Assembly: GCA_023150275.1 (NCBI GenBank)
Contig: JAKLLG010000008.1
Coordinates: forward strand, 1 to 64,000
Direction of reading: 5' to 3'
DNA length: 64,000 bases
DNA from: Rhodocyclaceae bacterium
GTDB lineage: Bacteria; Pseudomonadota; Gammaproteobacteria; Burkholderiales; Rhodocyclaceae
Shown: positions 1 to 7,992 of the stretch, in pieces
Numbering within the stretch: the first letter of the stretch is position 1
Layout: every line of letters starts with the position of its first letter
Notes under the pieces: generated by a model
The model's database searches: none
The model's input: the letters and a program-made list of their open reading frames with translations, nothing else
Told to the model about the DNA's origin: nothing
Position numbers and translations under genes: made by a program

Positions 1-73
1 GGTCGGCTGGAACCAGCTCTTCCAGCGTCACCATTTCCAGTTCGTATTGCGTCGGAGTCGGTTTTCTTAACAT
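1..73 (-). CDS. IS1182-type transposase, N-terminal fragment cut by the window edge
   Basis: The minus-strand reading frame begins with ATG at 73 and is open to the left edge. It translates to about 24 residues, beginning MLRKPTPTQYELEMVTLEEL and continuing VPAD. That start, a short polar leader followed by a 'xVTLEELVPxDH' block, is the usual N-terminus of IS1182-group DDE transposases, which cut and paste their own insertion sequence. Only the N-terminus is visible, so I cannot say whether the gene is intact. The element end should fall between this start and the 3' end of gltX, but I could not identify a terminal inverted repeat with confidence. Confidence 0.6.
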   Translation of the reverse strand, partial: MLRKPTPTQYELEMVTLEELVPAD

Positions 74-100
74 GCCTATATCATATCACGCCGCGCATAC

Positions 101-130
101 GACAAAGCCCCCATTTCTGGAGGCTTTGTC
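101..130. terminator. Hairpin downstream of gltX, possible terminator or IS end
   Basis: The arms GACAAAGCC and GGCTTTGTC are exact reverse complements, extended inward by an imperfect CCC/GGA match, around a short AT-containing loop. It sits between the 3' end of gltX and the start of the transposase fragment. Neither side has a clean T tract, so termination is uncertain. It could equally be part of the insertion sequence end. Confidence 0.35.
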
Positions 131-178
131 AGCAGTCTGGCCCGGGATTCCCGGGCGTTTTTCGTGCGGCGGTGCGGG

Positions 179-1567
179 TCAGAGGCCGCGCTGCAGCCGG
201 GCGAGGACGGTTTCCCGAGGGAAGAGCGCGACCACCGCATCGACCGACGGCGTCTGTGCCTGGCCGGTCAGCAGCACGCGCAGCGGCATCGCGAGCTTGG
301 GCATCTTCAGGCCGTGCCTGCCGACGGTTTCCTTGATCAGCGCGCCGATGGCCGGCGCTTCCCAGGCGACGGTCTTCACCGCTTCGGCGAAATCGGCCAG
401 CGCCGGCTTTGCCTCGTCGGTGAGGTGCTGGGCGAGGATCTCGGCCTTCGGGTGCAGGTCGATGTAGAACACCTCGGCGGCGTCGGCGAGTTCGTTGAGG
501 TTGCCGACGCGCTCCTTGTAGAGGCCGATGATGGCTTCCAGCGAGGGCGATGCGGTGACCGTCACGCCGCGATCAATGAAGCGCTTCTGGACCAGCGCCG
601 CGAGGCGGGCGTTGTCGGCCGCCTTGATGTAGTGGGCGTTCAGCCAGTTCAGCTTTTCGGTGTTGAACTGTGCGGCCGACGGCGTGATGTGGTCGAGGTC
701 GAACCACTCGACCAGCTGCTGGCGCGAGAAAACCTCGTCGTCGCCGTGCGACCAGCCCAGCCGCGCCAGGTAATTGACGATGGCTTCCGGCAGGTAGCCG
801 TTCTGCTCGTACTCCATGACGTTCACCGCGCCATGGCGCTTCGACAGTTTCTGGCCGTCGTCGCCAAGGATCATCGAGACGTGCGCGTAGGTCGGCACCG
901 GCGCGCCGAGCGCCTGCAGGATGTTGATCTGTCGCGGCGTATTGTTCACGTGGTCGTCGCCGCGGATGACGTGGCTGATGCCCATGTCCCAGTCGTCGAC
1001 GACGACGCAGAAGTTGTAGGTCGGTGTGCCGTCGGGACGGGCGATGATGAGGTCGTCGAGCTCGGCATTGTTGAACTCGATGCGGCCTTTCACCTTGTCG
1101 TCCCAGCCGACGATGCCGTCGGTCGGGCCGCGGAAGCGGATCACCGGCTGCACACCGGCGGGTGGCTCGGGCAGCGTCTTGCCCGGTTCGGGGCGCCAGC
1201 GGCCGTCGTATTTGGGCTTCTCGCCGCGCTCGCGCTGCGCTTCGCGCATGGCATCGAGCTCTTCCGGCGAAGCGTAGCAGCGATAGGCCTTGCCGTCGGC
1301 CAGCATCTGGGCCACGACTTCCTTGTAGCGGTCCATGCGCTGCATCTGGTAGAACGGGCCTTCGTCGTAGCCCAGTTCCAGCCAGTCCATCGCCTGCAGG
1401 ATGCCGTCGACCGCTTCCTGCGTGGAACGGGCGACGTCGGTGTCCTCGATGCGCAGGATGAACTGGCCGCCGTGGCGGCGGGCGTAGGCCCACGAGAAGA
1501 GCGCGGTACGGGCGCCGCCGATGTGCAGGAAGCCGGTGGGCGAGGGGGCGAAACGGGTGCGGACCAT
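179..1567 (-). CDS. gltX: Glutamyl-tRNA synthetase
   Basis: This 462-residue class I aminoacyl-tRNA synthetase charges tRNA-Glu with glutamate in the cytosol. The Rossmann signature HIGG lies at residues 15-18 (the HIGH motif) within [16 protein letters not shown], and the KMSKS equivalent KLSKR lies at 240-244. Length and start match bacterial GltX. The zinc cysteine cluster of E. coli GltX is not conserved: only one Cys is seen near residue 97, which is common in zinc-free GltX. It is transcribed away from the tRNA-Val gene. There is no close upstream partner, so it appears monocistronic. Confidence 0.97.
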   Translation of the reverse strand: MVRTRFAPSPTGFLHIGGARTALFSWAYARRHGGQFILRIEDTDVARSTQEAVDGILQAMDWLELGYDEGPFYQMQRMDRYKEVVAQMLADGKAYRCYASPEELDAMREAQRERGEKPKYDGRWRPEPGKTLPEPPAGVQPVIRFRGPTDGIVGWDDKVKGRIEFNNAELDDLIIARPDGTPTYNFCVVVDDWDMGISHVIRGDDHVNNTPRQINILQALGAPVPTYAHVSMILGDDGQKLSKRHGAVNVMEYEQNGYLPEAIVNYLARLGWSHGDDEVFSRQQLVEWFDLDHITPSAAQFNTEKLNWLNAHYIKAADNARLAALVQKRFIDRGVTVTASPSLEAIIGLYKERVGNLNELADAAEVFYIDLHPKAEILAQHLTDEAKPALADFAEAVKTVAWEAPAIGALIKETVGRHGLKMPKLAMPLRVLLTGQAQTPSVDAVVALFPRETVLARLQRGL

Positions 1568-1620
1568 GGTCGATGTGGGGGTTGGGGAAAGCCGCGCATT
1601 TTACCCGCAACCAGGAAGAA

Positions 1621-1650
1621 TTGACCCGCTGCCGGCCCTTGTGGTTAAAT
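1621..1650 (+). promoter_or_regulatory. Candidate sigma-70 promoter of tRNA-Val
   Basis: TTGACC at 1621-1626 and TTAAAT at 1645-1650 are separated by 18 bases. The tRNA begins 13 bases after the -10 box. Position and match are what a stable-RNA promoter would show. This is motif reading only. Confidence 0.55.
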
Positions 1651-1663
1651 GCGCGCCTCCATC

Positions 1664-1738
1664 GGGCGGTTAGCTCAGCGGTAGAGCACTGCCTTCACAC
1701 GGCAGGGGTCACTGGTTCGATCCCAGTACCGCCCACCA
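1664..1738 (+). tRNA. tRNA-Val (anticodon CAC)
   Basis: This is a 75-base tRNA with encoded CCA. The acceptor arms GGGCGGT and ACCGCCC pair. The D arm holds AGCTCAGCGGTAGAGC. The anticodon stem CTGCC/GGCAG encloses TTCACAC, giving anticodon CAC at 1696-1698. The T arm is CTGGTTCGATCCCAG. CAC decodes GUG, so this is valine. It has its own upstream promoter-like boxes and a downstream hairpin terminator, so it is probably a single-gene unit. Confidence 0.96.
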
Positions 1739-1754
1739 ATGGAAACAACGAAGA

Positions 1755-1778
1755 CCTCTGAGAAATCAGGGGTTTTTT
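1755..1778 (+). terminator. Rho-independent terminator of tRNA-Val
   Basis: CCTCTGA pairs with TCAGGGG (one G-T wobble) around a GAAA tetraloop and is followed by six T. It lies 17 bases after the tRNA CCA end. The remaining sequence up to 1966 shows no gene that I can support. Confidence 0.85.
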
Positions 1779-1966
1779 CGTTTTGGCGGTTCCTTTCCGT
1801 TTTCCCGGCTTGTTTTCGTACCCTGGTTTCTCGGTGACGCTCCGGTGACGGTACCGTGCCTCGCCATTCTGGGCTAAGCCCCCGTTTCCGAAGGGAAATC
1901 CAGGTGGCGAATTGCGCTGAATGGTGTAAAGTGAATGCGTAGTCGGCATTTCTAGAGGAGACTTTC

Positions 1967-2158
1967 ATGGAAATTGGATCCGTCAGCACCGCGGCCGGCG
2001 CAGCCGTTGAAGCGAATCGTCAGGCGCAGGCGCAGCAGGTTGAGCAGTTGCGCAAGCAGACCGAGCAGCAGAAGCCCGAGTCGCAGCCGCAGGAGCCGCG
2101 TCCGGTGACGAATGCCGAAGGGCAGACGACCGGCAAGGTCATCAACGTGACGGCCTGA
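1967..2158 (+). CDS. Small hypothetical protein with an NAEGQxTG tail, copy 1
   Basis: This 63-residue protein starts at ATG after a good ribosome site (AGAGGAG). A small Ala/Ser-rich start is followed by a Gln/Glu-rich stretch (residues 19-47), then a tail ending NAEGQTTGKVINVTA. The tail recurs in the next gene, and the two are 29 bases apart in the same direction, so they look like one transcript ending at the terminator at 2597. The general shape (short, helical, ending in a hydrophobic-Asn-x-x-Ala tail) recalls the small YjfB-type putative motility proteins, but that is only a resemblance. No function is assigned. Confidence 0.7.
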   Translation: MEIGSVSTAAGAAVEANRQAQAQQVEQLRKQTEQQKPESQPQEPRPVTNAEGQTTGKVINVTA

Positions 2159-2187
2159 TTCACTCTGAAAGTTACGGAGTCATCCAG

Positions 2188-2568
2188 ATGGCAGCGGCGA
2201 TAGGCGCGAGCAGTTCGGCCTTTGGTTTTGCGACAGACCAGTTGCGTGTGCAACAGGCGAAGCGCAATGCCGAGCAGGCAGAAGCAGCGGCCAACGCCTT
2301 GCAGCGACAGGCGGCGGGTGCGCAGCGGCAGGCTGACGCCGCACAGGAAAATGCCCGCTCGCTGAAAGTGCGTTCTGATCAGGCACAGGGTGATGCCGGT
2401 CAGGCGCGCCAGCAGGTCAGTTCCCTGCAATCGGTACAGGGCTTGCAGCAGCAGTTCTCGACGATCCGCACCCAGATCAGCGAAGGTCTGGCCGCACTTG
2501 ATACGCCGTCGGTGTCGATCAATGCCGAGGGGCAGGCTACCGGTACGCTGGTTAACGAGGTGGCCTGA
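2188..2568 (+). CDS. Hypothetical coiled-coil protein with an NAEGQxTG tail, copy 2
   Basis: This 126-residue protein starts at ATG with AAGTTACGGAG upstream as ribosome site. Residues 15-90 are a long Gln/Ala/Arg-rich helical stretch with heptad-like spacing (QAKRNAEQAEAAANALQRQ and onward), probably a coiled coil. The C-terminus ends NAEGQATGTLVNEVA, matching the tail of the preceding small protein at most positions. There is no signal peptide or membrane segment. A strong terminator follows at 2597-2622. The function is unknown. The shared tail suggests a common binding partner or a duplication followed by expansion of the helical part. Confidence 0.75.
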   Translation: MAAAIGASSSAFGFATDQLRVQQAKRNAEQAEAAANALQRQAAGAQRQADAAQENARSLKVRSDQAQGDAGQARQQVSSLQSVQGLQQQFSTIRTQISEGLAALDTPSVSINAEGQATGTLVNEVA

Positions 2569-2596
2569 ACACTGGGCAGCCTTCCAAATTCTCCGC

Positions 2597-2622
2597 AGGC
2601 CGACCGCGCGTCGGCCTTTTTG
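2597..2622 (+). terminator. Rho-independent terminator after the two small proteins
   Basis: AGGCCGAC (2597-2604) and GTCGGCCT (2610-2617) are exact complements around a 5-base loop, followed by a T run. This separates the small-protein pair from the acyltransferase gene and argues against any acyltransferase start upstream of 2644. Confidence 0.85.
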
Positions 2623-2643
2623 TTGCAGTCACCCCCTCCGCCA

Positions 2644-3684
2644 ATGCCACATACGCCGAACCGAATGCCCCTGCTTGATGCGCTGAAGGGCATTGCAGCG
2701 CAACTGATCCTCGTCCACCACCTGGTTTCCTACGGGCCGCTCGCGGAGGCGGCGGGACGCATGTTTCCGGGCGTCAGCGGATTTCTGTTCGACTACGGAC
2801 GCATGGTCGTACAGGTCTTTCTCGTGATTGCCGGGTTTCTTGCCACGCAGGCGCTTGTCGGTGGTGGCGCGATGCCAGTGCAGCCGTTCTTGCTGATCCT
2901 GCGGCGCTACCGCCGGCTGGCGGTACCCTTTGTTGCGGCGATGGCGATTGCTGTTGTCTGCTCGGCGATCGCCCGGCCATGGCTTTCCGGCGACGTGGTT
3001 CCGGCTGCGCCGACGCTCGTTCAGTTTCTTGCGCATGCGCTGCTGCTGCATGGTGTGCTCGATGTGCCATCGCTCTCAGCCGGTGTCTGGTATGTGGCGA
3101 TTGATCTGCAACTGTTTGCCCTGCTGGTGCTGATTCTCTGGCTGGGCCAGCGCGTCGGCGGTGAGCGGCATGGCGTGCGTTTGGGGCTCGTGTTGATGCT
3201 GGGGCTAGCGCTGGCCTCGCTGTTCCATTTCAACCGCGATGACGCTTGGGATGCCTGGGCCGTCTATTTTTTCGCCGCCTATGCGCTGGGGGCCGCGGCG
3301 TGGCTGATCGGCAGTGGCCGCTTCGGTCGCGCTGGCGGGGGTAAGCTGGCGACGCTGCTGACGATCGCGTTGATCATTGCGCTGTTCATCGATTTCCGGC
3401 TGCGCATCGTGCTGGCGGCTCTGGTGGCGCTGGGCCTCGGGCTGGCGCTACGTGCCGGGTTGATCACGCGCTGGCCGCGTTCCAGACTGCTCGATTGGCT
3501 GGGACGTGTTTCGTATGCCGTCTTCCTCGTGCATTTTCCCGTCCTGCTCCTGTTCAATGCCGCCTATGGCGCATGGGGAAACGGGGATGACATCGCCGCG
3601 CTGGCGGCAATGATTGCCGGCTGGGCGGCGAGCCTGTGGGTTGGGGCGCTGTTCCATCGCCATATCGAGCAGCGGCGATGGTGA
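2644..3684 (+). CDS. Acyltransferase family 3 membrane protein (OafA/YrhL-like)
   Basis: This is an integral inner-membrane O-acyltransferase of about 346 residues. Such proteins transfer acetyl or other acyl groups onto surface glycans or lipids. The N-terminus LLDALKGIAAQLILVHH has the family pattern of a conserved Arg/Lys-Gly start followed by His in the first membrane segment. About ten hydrophobic segments follow, and YAVFLVHFPVLLLF near the end is typical of the last family block. ATG at 2644 is chosen because an upstream TTG falls inside the terminator; ATG at 2665 is an alternative. The substrate cannot be told from sequence, and no glycan genes are adjacent. Confidence 0.85.
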   Translation: MPHTPNRMPLLDALKGIAAQLILVHHLVSYGPLAEAAGRMFPGVSGFLFDYGRMVVQVFLVIAGFLATQALVGGGAMPVQPFLLILRRYRRLAVPFVAAMAIAVVCSAIARPWLSGDVVPAAPTLVQFLAHALLLHGVLDVPSLSAGVWYVAIDLQLFALLVLILWLGQRVGGERHGVRLGLVLMLGLALASLFHFNRDDAWDAWAVYFFAAYALGAAAWLIGSGRFGRAGGGKLATLLTIALIIALFIDFRLRIVLAALVALGLGLALRAGLITRWPRSRLLDWLGRVSYAVFLVHFPVLLLFNAAYGAWGNGDDIAALAAMIAGWAASLWVGALFHRHIEQRRW

Positions 3685-3691
3685 GCAGGGG

Positions 3692-3838
3692 TTAGCGTCG
3701 GCTGCTGAAATCAATCCCCCACAGATCGCGCATCAGCTTGATCTGGTAGCCGAAAACGTAGTCGAAGCCGTTCCACCAGGCAAAGCAGGGCAGTGCGGCG
3801 TGTTCCTGGTCACCACTGTTGGTGTCGATATCGTTCAT
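3692..3838 (-). CDS. Hypothetical 48-residue aromatic-rich protein
   Basis: The ATG at 3838 follows an excellent ribosome site (GGAGG, seven bases upstream), which is why this start is preferred to one 24 codons upstream. The protein has an acidic N-terminus (NDIDTNSGDQE) and then an aromatic-rich stretch containing PCFAWWNGFDYVFGYQ, ending LWGIDFSSRR. It has no clear membrane span. It lies convergent with the acyltransferase gene (7-base gap) and divergent from the sirtuin gene. I do not recognise the family. The strong ribosome site is the main reason to believe it is translated. Confidence 0.55.
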   Translation of the reverse strand: MNDIDTNSGDQEHAALPCFAWWNGFDYVFGYQIKLMRDLWGIDFSSRR

Positions 3839-3942
3839 GATGCGCTCCTCCGTTGTGTCTGCTGCATCCGTCTGCGAGCAAGTAAGATGCCAGCGTACTC
3901 CGGCCGTCATGCTGTCAATCTGGATCTGATGAGGGGGATAGG

Positions 3943-4803
3943 GTGATCAAGCAGTCGCAGTATTCGGGAGAGGATGCTCAGGCGCTGCAACGCGCGGCAG
4001 GCTGGCTGGCGCAGGCGGACGGGCTGTTGATCACTGCGGGTGCTGGCATCGGTGTCGATTCCGGCCTGCCGGATTTTCGTGGTCGCGAGGGGTTCTGGCG
4101 CGCCTATCCGGCGCTTGCGGCGGCACGGATTTCCTTTGAGGAGATCGCCGATCCGGTGCATTTTGCGCGTGATCCGCAACTGGCCTGGGGTTTTTATGGC
4201 CACCGTCTGGCGCTCTACCGGAACACGGTGCCGCACGCCGGTTTCGCGCTGCTGCGCCGCTTTGCCGAGCGCATGCCGATGGGGGCGTTCGTATTTACCA
4301 GCAATGTCGATGGTCAGTTCCAGAAGGCGGGCTTCGCAAACGAGCAGATCTGCGAAATCCACGGATCGATCCATCACCTGCAGTGTTGCGAGCCCTGCTC
4401 GGGCGCCATCTGGTCGGCCGGTGAATTGACGCCGGTTGTCGACGAGACTGCCTGCCGCCTGCTCGGTGATCCGCCTCGTTGCCCCCGTTGCGGCGGCGTG
4501 GCGCGCCCGAACATCCTGATGTTTGGCGATGCGGCGTGGCTCGCGGAGCGCACCCGCGCCCAGCAGTTGCGCCTCGATGTGTGGCGCCGGAAGGTCGAGC
4601 GCCTGCTGGTGATCGAGATCGGCGCCGGCGATGCGATACCGACGGTGCGCTGGTTCGGCGAATCGCTCGGCGTGCCGCTGGTGCGCATCAATCCCCGTCA
4701 GGCAGAAGTCTCTTCGGCGCGGGCGGTGGGGTTGCCCTGCGGTGCGCTTGCCGGCTTGAGCGCACTCGGTGCGTTGCTCGACGAGGATGACGAGATCGCC
4801 TAG
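3943..4803 (+). CDS. NAD-dependent protein deacylase, Sir2 family
   Basis: This 286-residue sirtuin would remove acyl groups from lysine using NAD in the cytosol. Visible motifs are the NAD-binding GAGIGVDSGLPDFRG near residue 30, TSNVDGQF (TQNID equivalent), HGSIH with the probable catalytic His, a zinc ribbon formed by CCEPC and CPRC pairs, and NILMFGD (the PN..FGE block). The start is GTG at 3943 after GAGGGGG. It is longer than a minimal CobB because of an N-terminal extension and an insert. A plain metabolic deacylase is the simplest reading: no defence partner such as a SIR2-linked nuclease or Argonaute is nearby. Confidence 0.88.
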   Translation: MIKQSQYSGEDAQALQRAAGWLAQADGLLITAGAGIGVDSGLPDFRGREGFWRAYPALAAARISFEEIADPVHFARDPQLAWGFYGHRLALYRNTVPHAGFALLRRFAERMPMGAFVFTSNVDGQFQKAGFANEQICEIHGSIHHLQCCEPCSGAIWSAGELTPVVDETACRLLGDPPRCPRCGGVARPNILMFGDAAWLAERTRAQQLRLDVWRRKVERLLVIEIGAGDAIPTVRWFGESLGVPLVRINPRQAEVSSARAVGLPCGALAGLSALGALLDEDDEIA

Positions 4804-4824
4804 CCGCGCGCGGCACCGGCGGGT

Positions 4825-5532
4825 TCAGGTCGCCGTTTCATCCGCGAGCCAGAGGCATTTTCCCTTGCTTTCCTTCTGAATCGCGGCCAGCACCTGCGCG
4901 TGTGCGGCGACCTCGGTTTCGCTGGCGCGGAGGACCGGGATCGGCTTGCGTGTTCCCGAGGTCGTCAGTTCCATGCCCGGCTCCTGGCTGGGGGCAAGGT
5001 TCATGATCAGGCTTTCCTGTCCGCGCGTCATCGCCACGTAGACGTCGGCAAGGATCTCGGCGTCGAGCAGCGCGCCGTGCAGCGTGCGGTGCGAGTTGTT
5101 GACGCCGTAGCGTTCGCACAGCGCGTCGAGGTTGTTCTTCTTGCCCGGATGCAGTTCGCGCGCCATCTTCAGGGTGTCGCGCACGTTGGCGCAGACTGTC
5201 TCGATCGGCGCCAGTCCCAGCATCTTCAGTTCATTGTCGAGAAAGCCGACGTCGAATGCGGCGTTGTGGATGACCAGTTCAGCGCCACGGATGAAGTCGA
5301 GAAACTCGTTGGCGACTTCGCCGAAGCGCGGCTTGTCGGCGAGGAATTCGCGGCTGATGCCGTGCACGGCGAGCGCGCCTTCATCGATGTCGCGATCCGG
5401 GTTCACGTAGTAGTGCAGGTGGCGGCGCGTGAGGCGCCGGTTCACCATTTCCACGCAGGCGAGTTCGATGATGCGGTGGCCGAGACGGGTTTCCAGGCCA
5501 GTGGTTTCAGTATCGAGGAAAATCTGTCGCAT
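4825..5532 (-). CDS. dnaQ: DNA polymerase III epsilon subunit, 3'-5' proofreading exonuclease
   Basis: This 235-residue protein supplies proofreading to the replicative polymerase. Exonuclease motif I DTETTGL is at residues 7-13, motif II lies around IHNAAFDVGFLDNEL, and motif III with HRTLHGALLDAEILADVY provides the catalytic His/Asp. The C-terminal part after residue 185 is the flexible segment that binds the alpha subunit in the family. It is the last gene of a minus-strand run methyltransferase-rnhA-dnaQ, 9 bases after rnhA. The same order occurs in many proteobacteria. Confidence 0.96.
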   Translation of the reverse strand: MRQIFLDTETTGLETRLGHRIIELACVEMVNRRLTRRHLHYYVNPDRDIDEGALAVHGISREFLADKPRFGEVANEFLDFIRGAELVIHNAAFDVGFLDNELKMLGLAPIETVCANVRDTLKMARELHPGKKNNLDALCERYGVNNSHRTLHGALLDAEILADVYVAMTRGQESLIMNLAPSQEPGMELTTSGTRKPIPVLRASETEVAAHAQVLAAIQKESKGKCLWLADETAT

Positions 5533-5541
5533 GGGGCGCTA

Positions 5542-6009
5542 TTATGCCGCCGAGGCGCCGGCTTTGGCCTGAATCTCGTCGATGCCGCGGTTGGCGAGTG
5601 CGTCGGCCCGCTCGTTGCCGGGATCGCCGGCGTGTCCCTTCACCCACAGCCAGTCGATGTGGTGCTTCGCGGCGAGCGCATCGAGCGTCTGCCAGAGATC
5701 GGCGTTCTTCACCGGTTTCTTGTCGGAAGTCTTCCAGCCGTTGCGTTTCCAACCGTGAATCCACTCGCTGATGCCCTTCTGCACGTATTGCGAGTCGGTG
5801 TGGATGCGTGCCCGTACGGGCCGTTTCATCGCCTCCAGTGCGCGGATCACGGCAGTGAGTTCCATGCGGTTGTTGGTGGTTGCGGGGTCGCCGCCCCACA
5901 GTTCCTTCTCGTGCGTGCCTGCCTTGAGCAGCACGCCCCAGCCGCCGGGGCCAGGATTGCCGCGGCAGCCGCCGTCGGCCCAGATCTCGATGATGTCCTC
6001 AGTGCCCAT
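5542..6009 (-). CDS. rnhA: Ribonuclease HI
   Basis: This 155-residue cytosolic enzyme cleaves RNA in RNA-DNA hybrids. The first catalytic Asp is in [16 protein letters not shown], Glu in [12 protein letters not shown], Asp in HTDSQYV, and the fourth acidic residue in NERADALAN. The basic protrusion containing [15 protein letters not shown] is present. The start at 6009 is used because it gives the normal family length. It overlaps the 3' end of the methyltransferase gene by 11 bases, indicating translational coupling. Confidence 0.96.
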   Translation of the reverse strand: MGTEDIIEIWADGGCRGNPGPGGWGVLLKAGTHEKELWGGDPATTNNRMELTAVIRALEAMKRPVRARIHTDSQYVQKGISEWIHGWKRNGWKTSDKKPVKNADLWQTLDALAAKHHIDWLWVKGHAGDPGNERADALANRGIDEIQAKAGASAA

Positions 6010-6736
6010 GATGCGGCGTCTCCTTTTGTGCGACGGGTGCAAGCGCCTTGGCGCGCGCCGTCTTCGATTTCCATTTCGGCAGGATCAGGCGCATGCCATG
6101 TACCCGCTTGATTGCGCGCAGCAGATAGACCCCTCCCAGCATCGGCCAGCCGCGCTCGCCACACATTTCCAGCCATTGCCAGCGCTGCAACCAGTGTTGC
6201 GTGCGACAGGGCGGCCGGTAGGCGCCGAACTGCGGGCGTTCGACCTCGAAGCCGAGCAATTGCAGCCAGTCCTTGGTCCGTAGCGGGCTCAGGTACTGCC
6301 CCTGCCAAGGGAAACCGTGCGCTTCGCGGCGCATGAAGCGGCGGCGCAGGCCCCACAGCGAGAGCGGGTTGAAGCCGGCGATGATCACCTGACCCTCGGG
6401 GATCAGGATGCGCTCCACTTCGCGCAGGATCTGGTGCGGATCGTCGTAGAACTCCAGCACGTGCGGGAGCACGACGAGATCGATACTGTTTGCGGCGAAC
6501 GGTAGCTGGCGCAGATCGCAGTGTGTGTCGACCGCGTGTTGCTCGTCCGGCTCGCCGATCTTCTGGCGGAACGGAATGCGGTTCTCGCGCAGCAGGTCGA
6601 GTTCGGGCAGGCCCAGTTGCAGTGCGTTGTAGCCGAAGACGTCGGCCACCATGGCGTCGATGCGCGCGCATTCCCACGCGACGATGTAGCGTCCCTGCGG
6701 GGAATCGAGCCAGTCGTGCAGCCCGGGAATTGACAT
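5999..6736 (-). CDS. SAM-dependent methyltransferase, class I (YafS-like)
   Basis: This is a 245-residue protein. The region [20 protein letters not shown] followed by [19 protein letters not shown] is the SAM motif II-III part of a Methyltransf_11 fold, and a positively charged [14 protein letters not shown] segment follows. The glycine-rich motif I is weak. The position (upstream of rnhA-dnaQ and divergent from gloB) is the same as E. coli yafS. The physiological substrate is not known. The start at 6736 lies 27 bases from the gloB start, so the two genes share a very short divergent promoter region. Confidence 0.85.
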   Translation of the reverse strand: MSIPGLHDWLDSPQGRYIVAWECARIDAMVADVFGYNALQLGLPELDLLRENRIPFRQKIGEPDEQHAVDTHCDLRQLPFAANSIDLVVLPHVLEFYDDPHQILREVERILIPEGQVIIAGFNPLSLWGLRRRFMRREAHGFPWQGQYLSPLRTKDWLQLLGFEVERPQFGAYRPPCRTQHWLQRWQWLEMCGERGWPMLGGVYLLRAIKRVHGMRLILPKWKSKTARAKALAPVAQKETPHHGH

Positions 6737-6763
6737 TGCCTGCGCTTCTCCGACAATACCGCG

Positions 6764-7567
6764 ATGAGCGAAATCGATGATCCGAATGATGCTGCCGGCT
6801 TCGCCGTGATACCGGTGCCGGCGTTCAACGACAACTACATCTGGCTGCTGCACCGCGATGCCTGCGCCGTCGTAGTCGATCCTGGCGATGCCGCACCGGT
6901 CGAAGCCGCGCTGACCGAACATGGCCTGCGCCTCACCGCGATTCTGGTGACACACCACCATGCCGACCATCAGGGGGGTGTCGCGGCGCTTGCCGAACGC
7001 TGGCAGGCGGCCGTTTACGGACCGGCTGCCGAGTCTATCACAGCGCTCACGCATCCCCTGCGGGGTGGCGAGGAGGTCAATCTGCCGGCGCTTGCCGCGC
7101 GCTTCGCGGTGCTTGCCGTGCCGGGCCATACGCGCGCGCATCTGGCTTACCTGAGCGGCAGGCGCCTGTTCTGTGGCGATACGCTTTTCGGTGCCGGTTG
7201 CGGCCGTCTCTTCGAAGGCACGCCGGCGCAGATGTTCGATTCGCTGGCGAAGATCACCGCTTTGCCCGACGACTGCGCGATCTACTGCGCGCATGAGTAC
7301 ACGGAAATGAACCTGCGTTTCGCCACTGCCGTGGAGCCGGCCAATGCTGCGATCAGGGCTCGCATTGACGGGGCACGGGCGCTTCGCGCTGAGGGGTTGC
7401 CGACCATTCCTTCGACGCTGGCACTGGAGAAGGCGACCAATCCGTTCCTGCGCTGTCGTGAGCCGGCTGTGATTGCAGCTGCGCGTGCGCATGGCTGCGC
7501 GAGCGACGACCCGGTTGCCGTGTTTGCGACGATCCGCAGCTGGCGCAATGATTTCCGCGCTGATTGA
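6764..7567 (+). CDS. gloB: Hydroxyacylglutathione hydrolase (glyoxalase II)
   Basis: This 267-residue metallo-beta-lactamase-fold enzyme hydrolyses S-lactoylglutathione, the second step of methylglyoxal detoxification. The metal site THHHADHQGG spans residues 63-72. Further ligands are visible in VPGHTRAHLAY, CGDTLF and CAHEYT. The C-terminal domain has the glutathione-binding NPFLRC block. The length is normal. It is divergent from the methyltransferase-rnhA-dnaQ operon, the common proteobacterial arrangement. Confidence 0.95.
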   Translation: MSEIDDPNDAAGFAVIPVPAFNDNYIWLLHRDACAVVVDPGDAAPVEAALTEHGLRLTAILVTHHHADHQGGVAALAERWQAAVYGPAAESITALTHPLRGGEEVNLPALAARFAVLAVPGHTRAHLAYLSGRRLFCGDTLFGAGCGRLFEGTPAQMFDSLAKITALPDDCAIYCAHEYTEMNLRFATAVEPANAAIRARIDGARALRAEGLPTIPSTLALEKATNPFLRCREPAVIAAARAHGCASDDPVAVFATIRSWRNDFRAD

Positions 7568-7598
7568 ATGGAAACGGGCCGTGCCGGCGCGCCGGCCC

Positions 7599-7985
7599 TC
7601 AGGAACTGCTGCCGCCCTGTGAGACCTTGCGCAGCGTATCAAGCACCTTCGCCGTATTGAACGGCTTGACGATAAAGCCGGCGGCGCCGCCCTGGATCGA
7701 TTCCTGTACGTTCTCGACGCTGGGATTGCCGGTGATCATCACCACGATAGTCTCTGGTCGCGCCTGCTTGATCGCCTGCAAGGCTTCCAGACCATCCATT
7801 TCCGGCATCATCACGTCCAGGCAGACGATGTCCGGGTTGAGGCGCTGCACGGCCTCGACCGCCTGCAAGCCGTTACGCGCCTCGCCGACGACGTGGTACT
7901 CCTCGCCGCGCAACATGCCGCGCAACAGGGTGCGCATCAGGTCGTTGTCGTCGACGATCAGGACTTTGGGCTGTGAATTGCTCAT
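7599..7985 (-). CDS. CheY-like single-domain response regulator
   Basis: This 128-residue receiver domain has no output domain. Acidic pocket DD at residues 12-13, phospho-acceptor Asp57 in CLDVMMPEMDG, Thr85 and Lys107 (VKPF) are all in place. The start at 7985 is the one that gives the normal receiver N-terminus (KVLIVDDND). It follows the diguanylate cyclase gene by 7 bases on the same strand, so the two are co-transcribed. It probably acts by protein-protein contact. No cognate kinase is adjacent, and the large PAS kinases elsewhere in the window are only possible partners. Confidence 0.9.
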   Translation of the reverse strand: MSNSQPKVLIVDDNDLMRTLLRGMLRGEEYHVVGEARNGLQAVEAVQRLNPDIVCLDVMMPEMDGLEALQAIKQARPETIVVMITGNPSVENVQESIQGGAAGFIVKPFNTAKVLDTLRKVSQGGSSS

Positions 7986-7992
7986 GACAATC

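Noticed and set aside
164..1624. 486-codon plus-strand frame antisense to gltX
   Set aside because: Shadow of a GC-rich gene: no domain, and gltX on the other strand is certain.
1675..1989. Minus-strand frame over the tRNA-Val gene giving GGRYWDRTSDPCRVKA
   Set aside because: This peptide is the familiar false translation of the antisense strand of a tRNA. No ribosome site or gene context supports it.
2620..2643. Upstream TTG start for the acyltransferase gene
   Set aside because: It lies within the T tract of the preceding terminator and has no ribosome site; ATG 2644 or 2665 fits the family.
3943..4803. Sir2 gene as part of an anti-phage system
   Set aside because: It is a stand-alone deacylase with zinc ribbon and no partner nuclease, Argonaute or HerA gene beside it.
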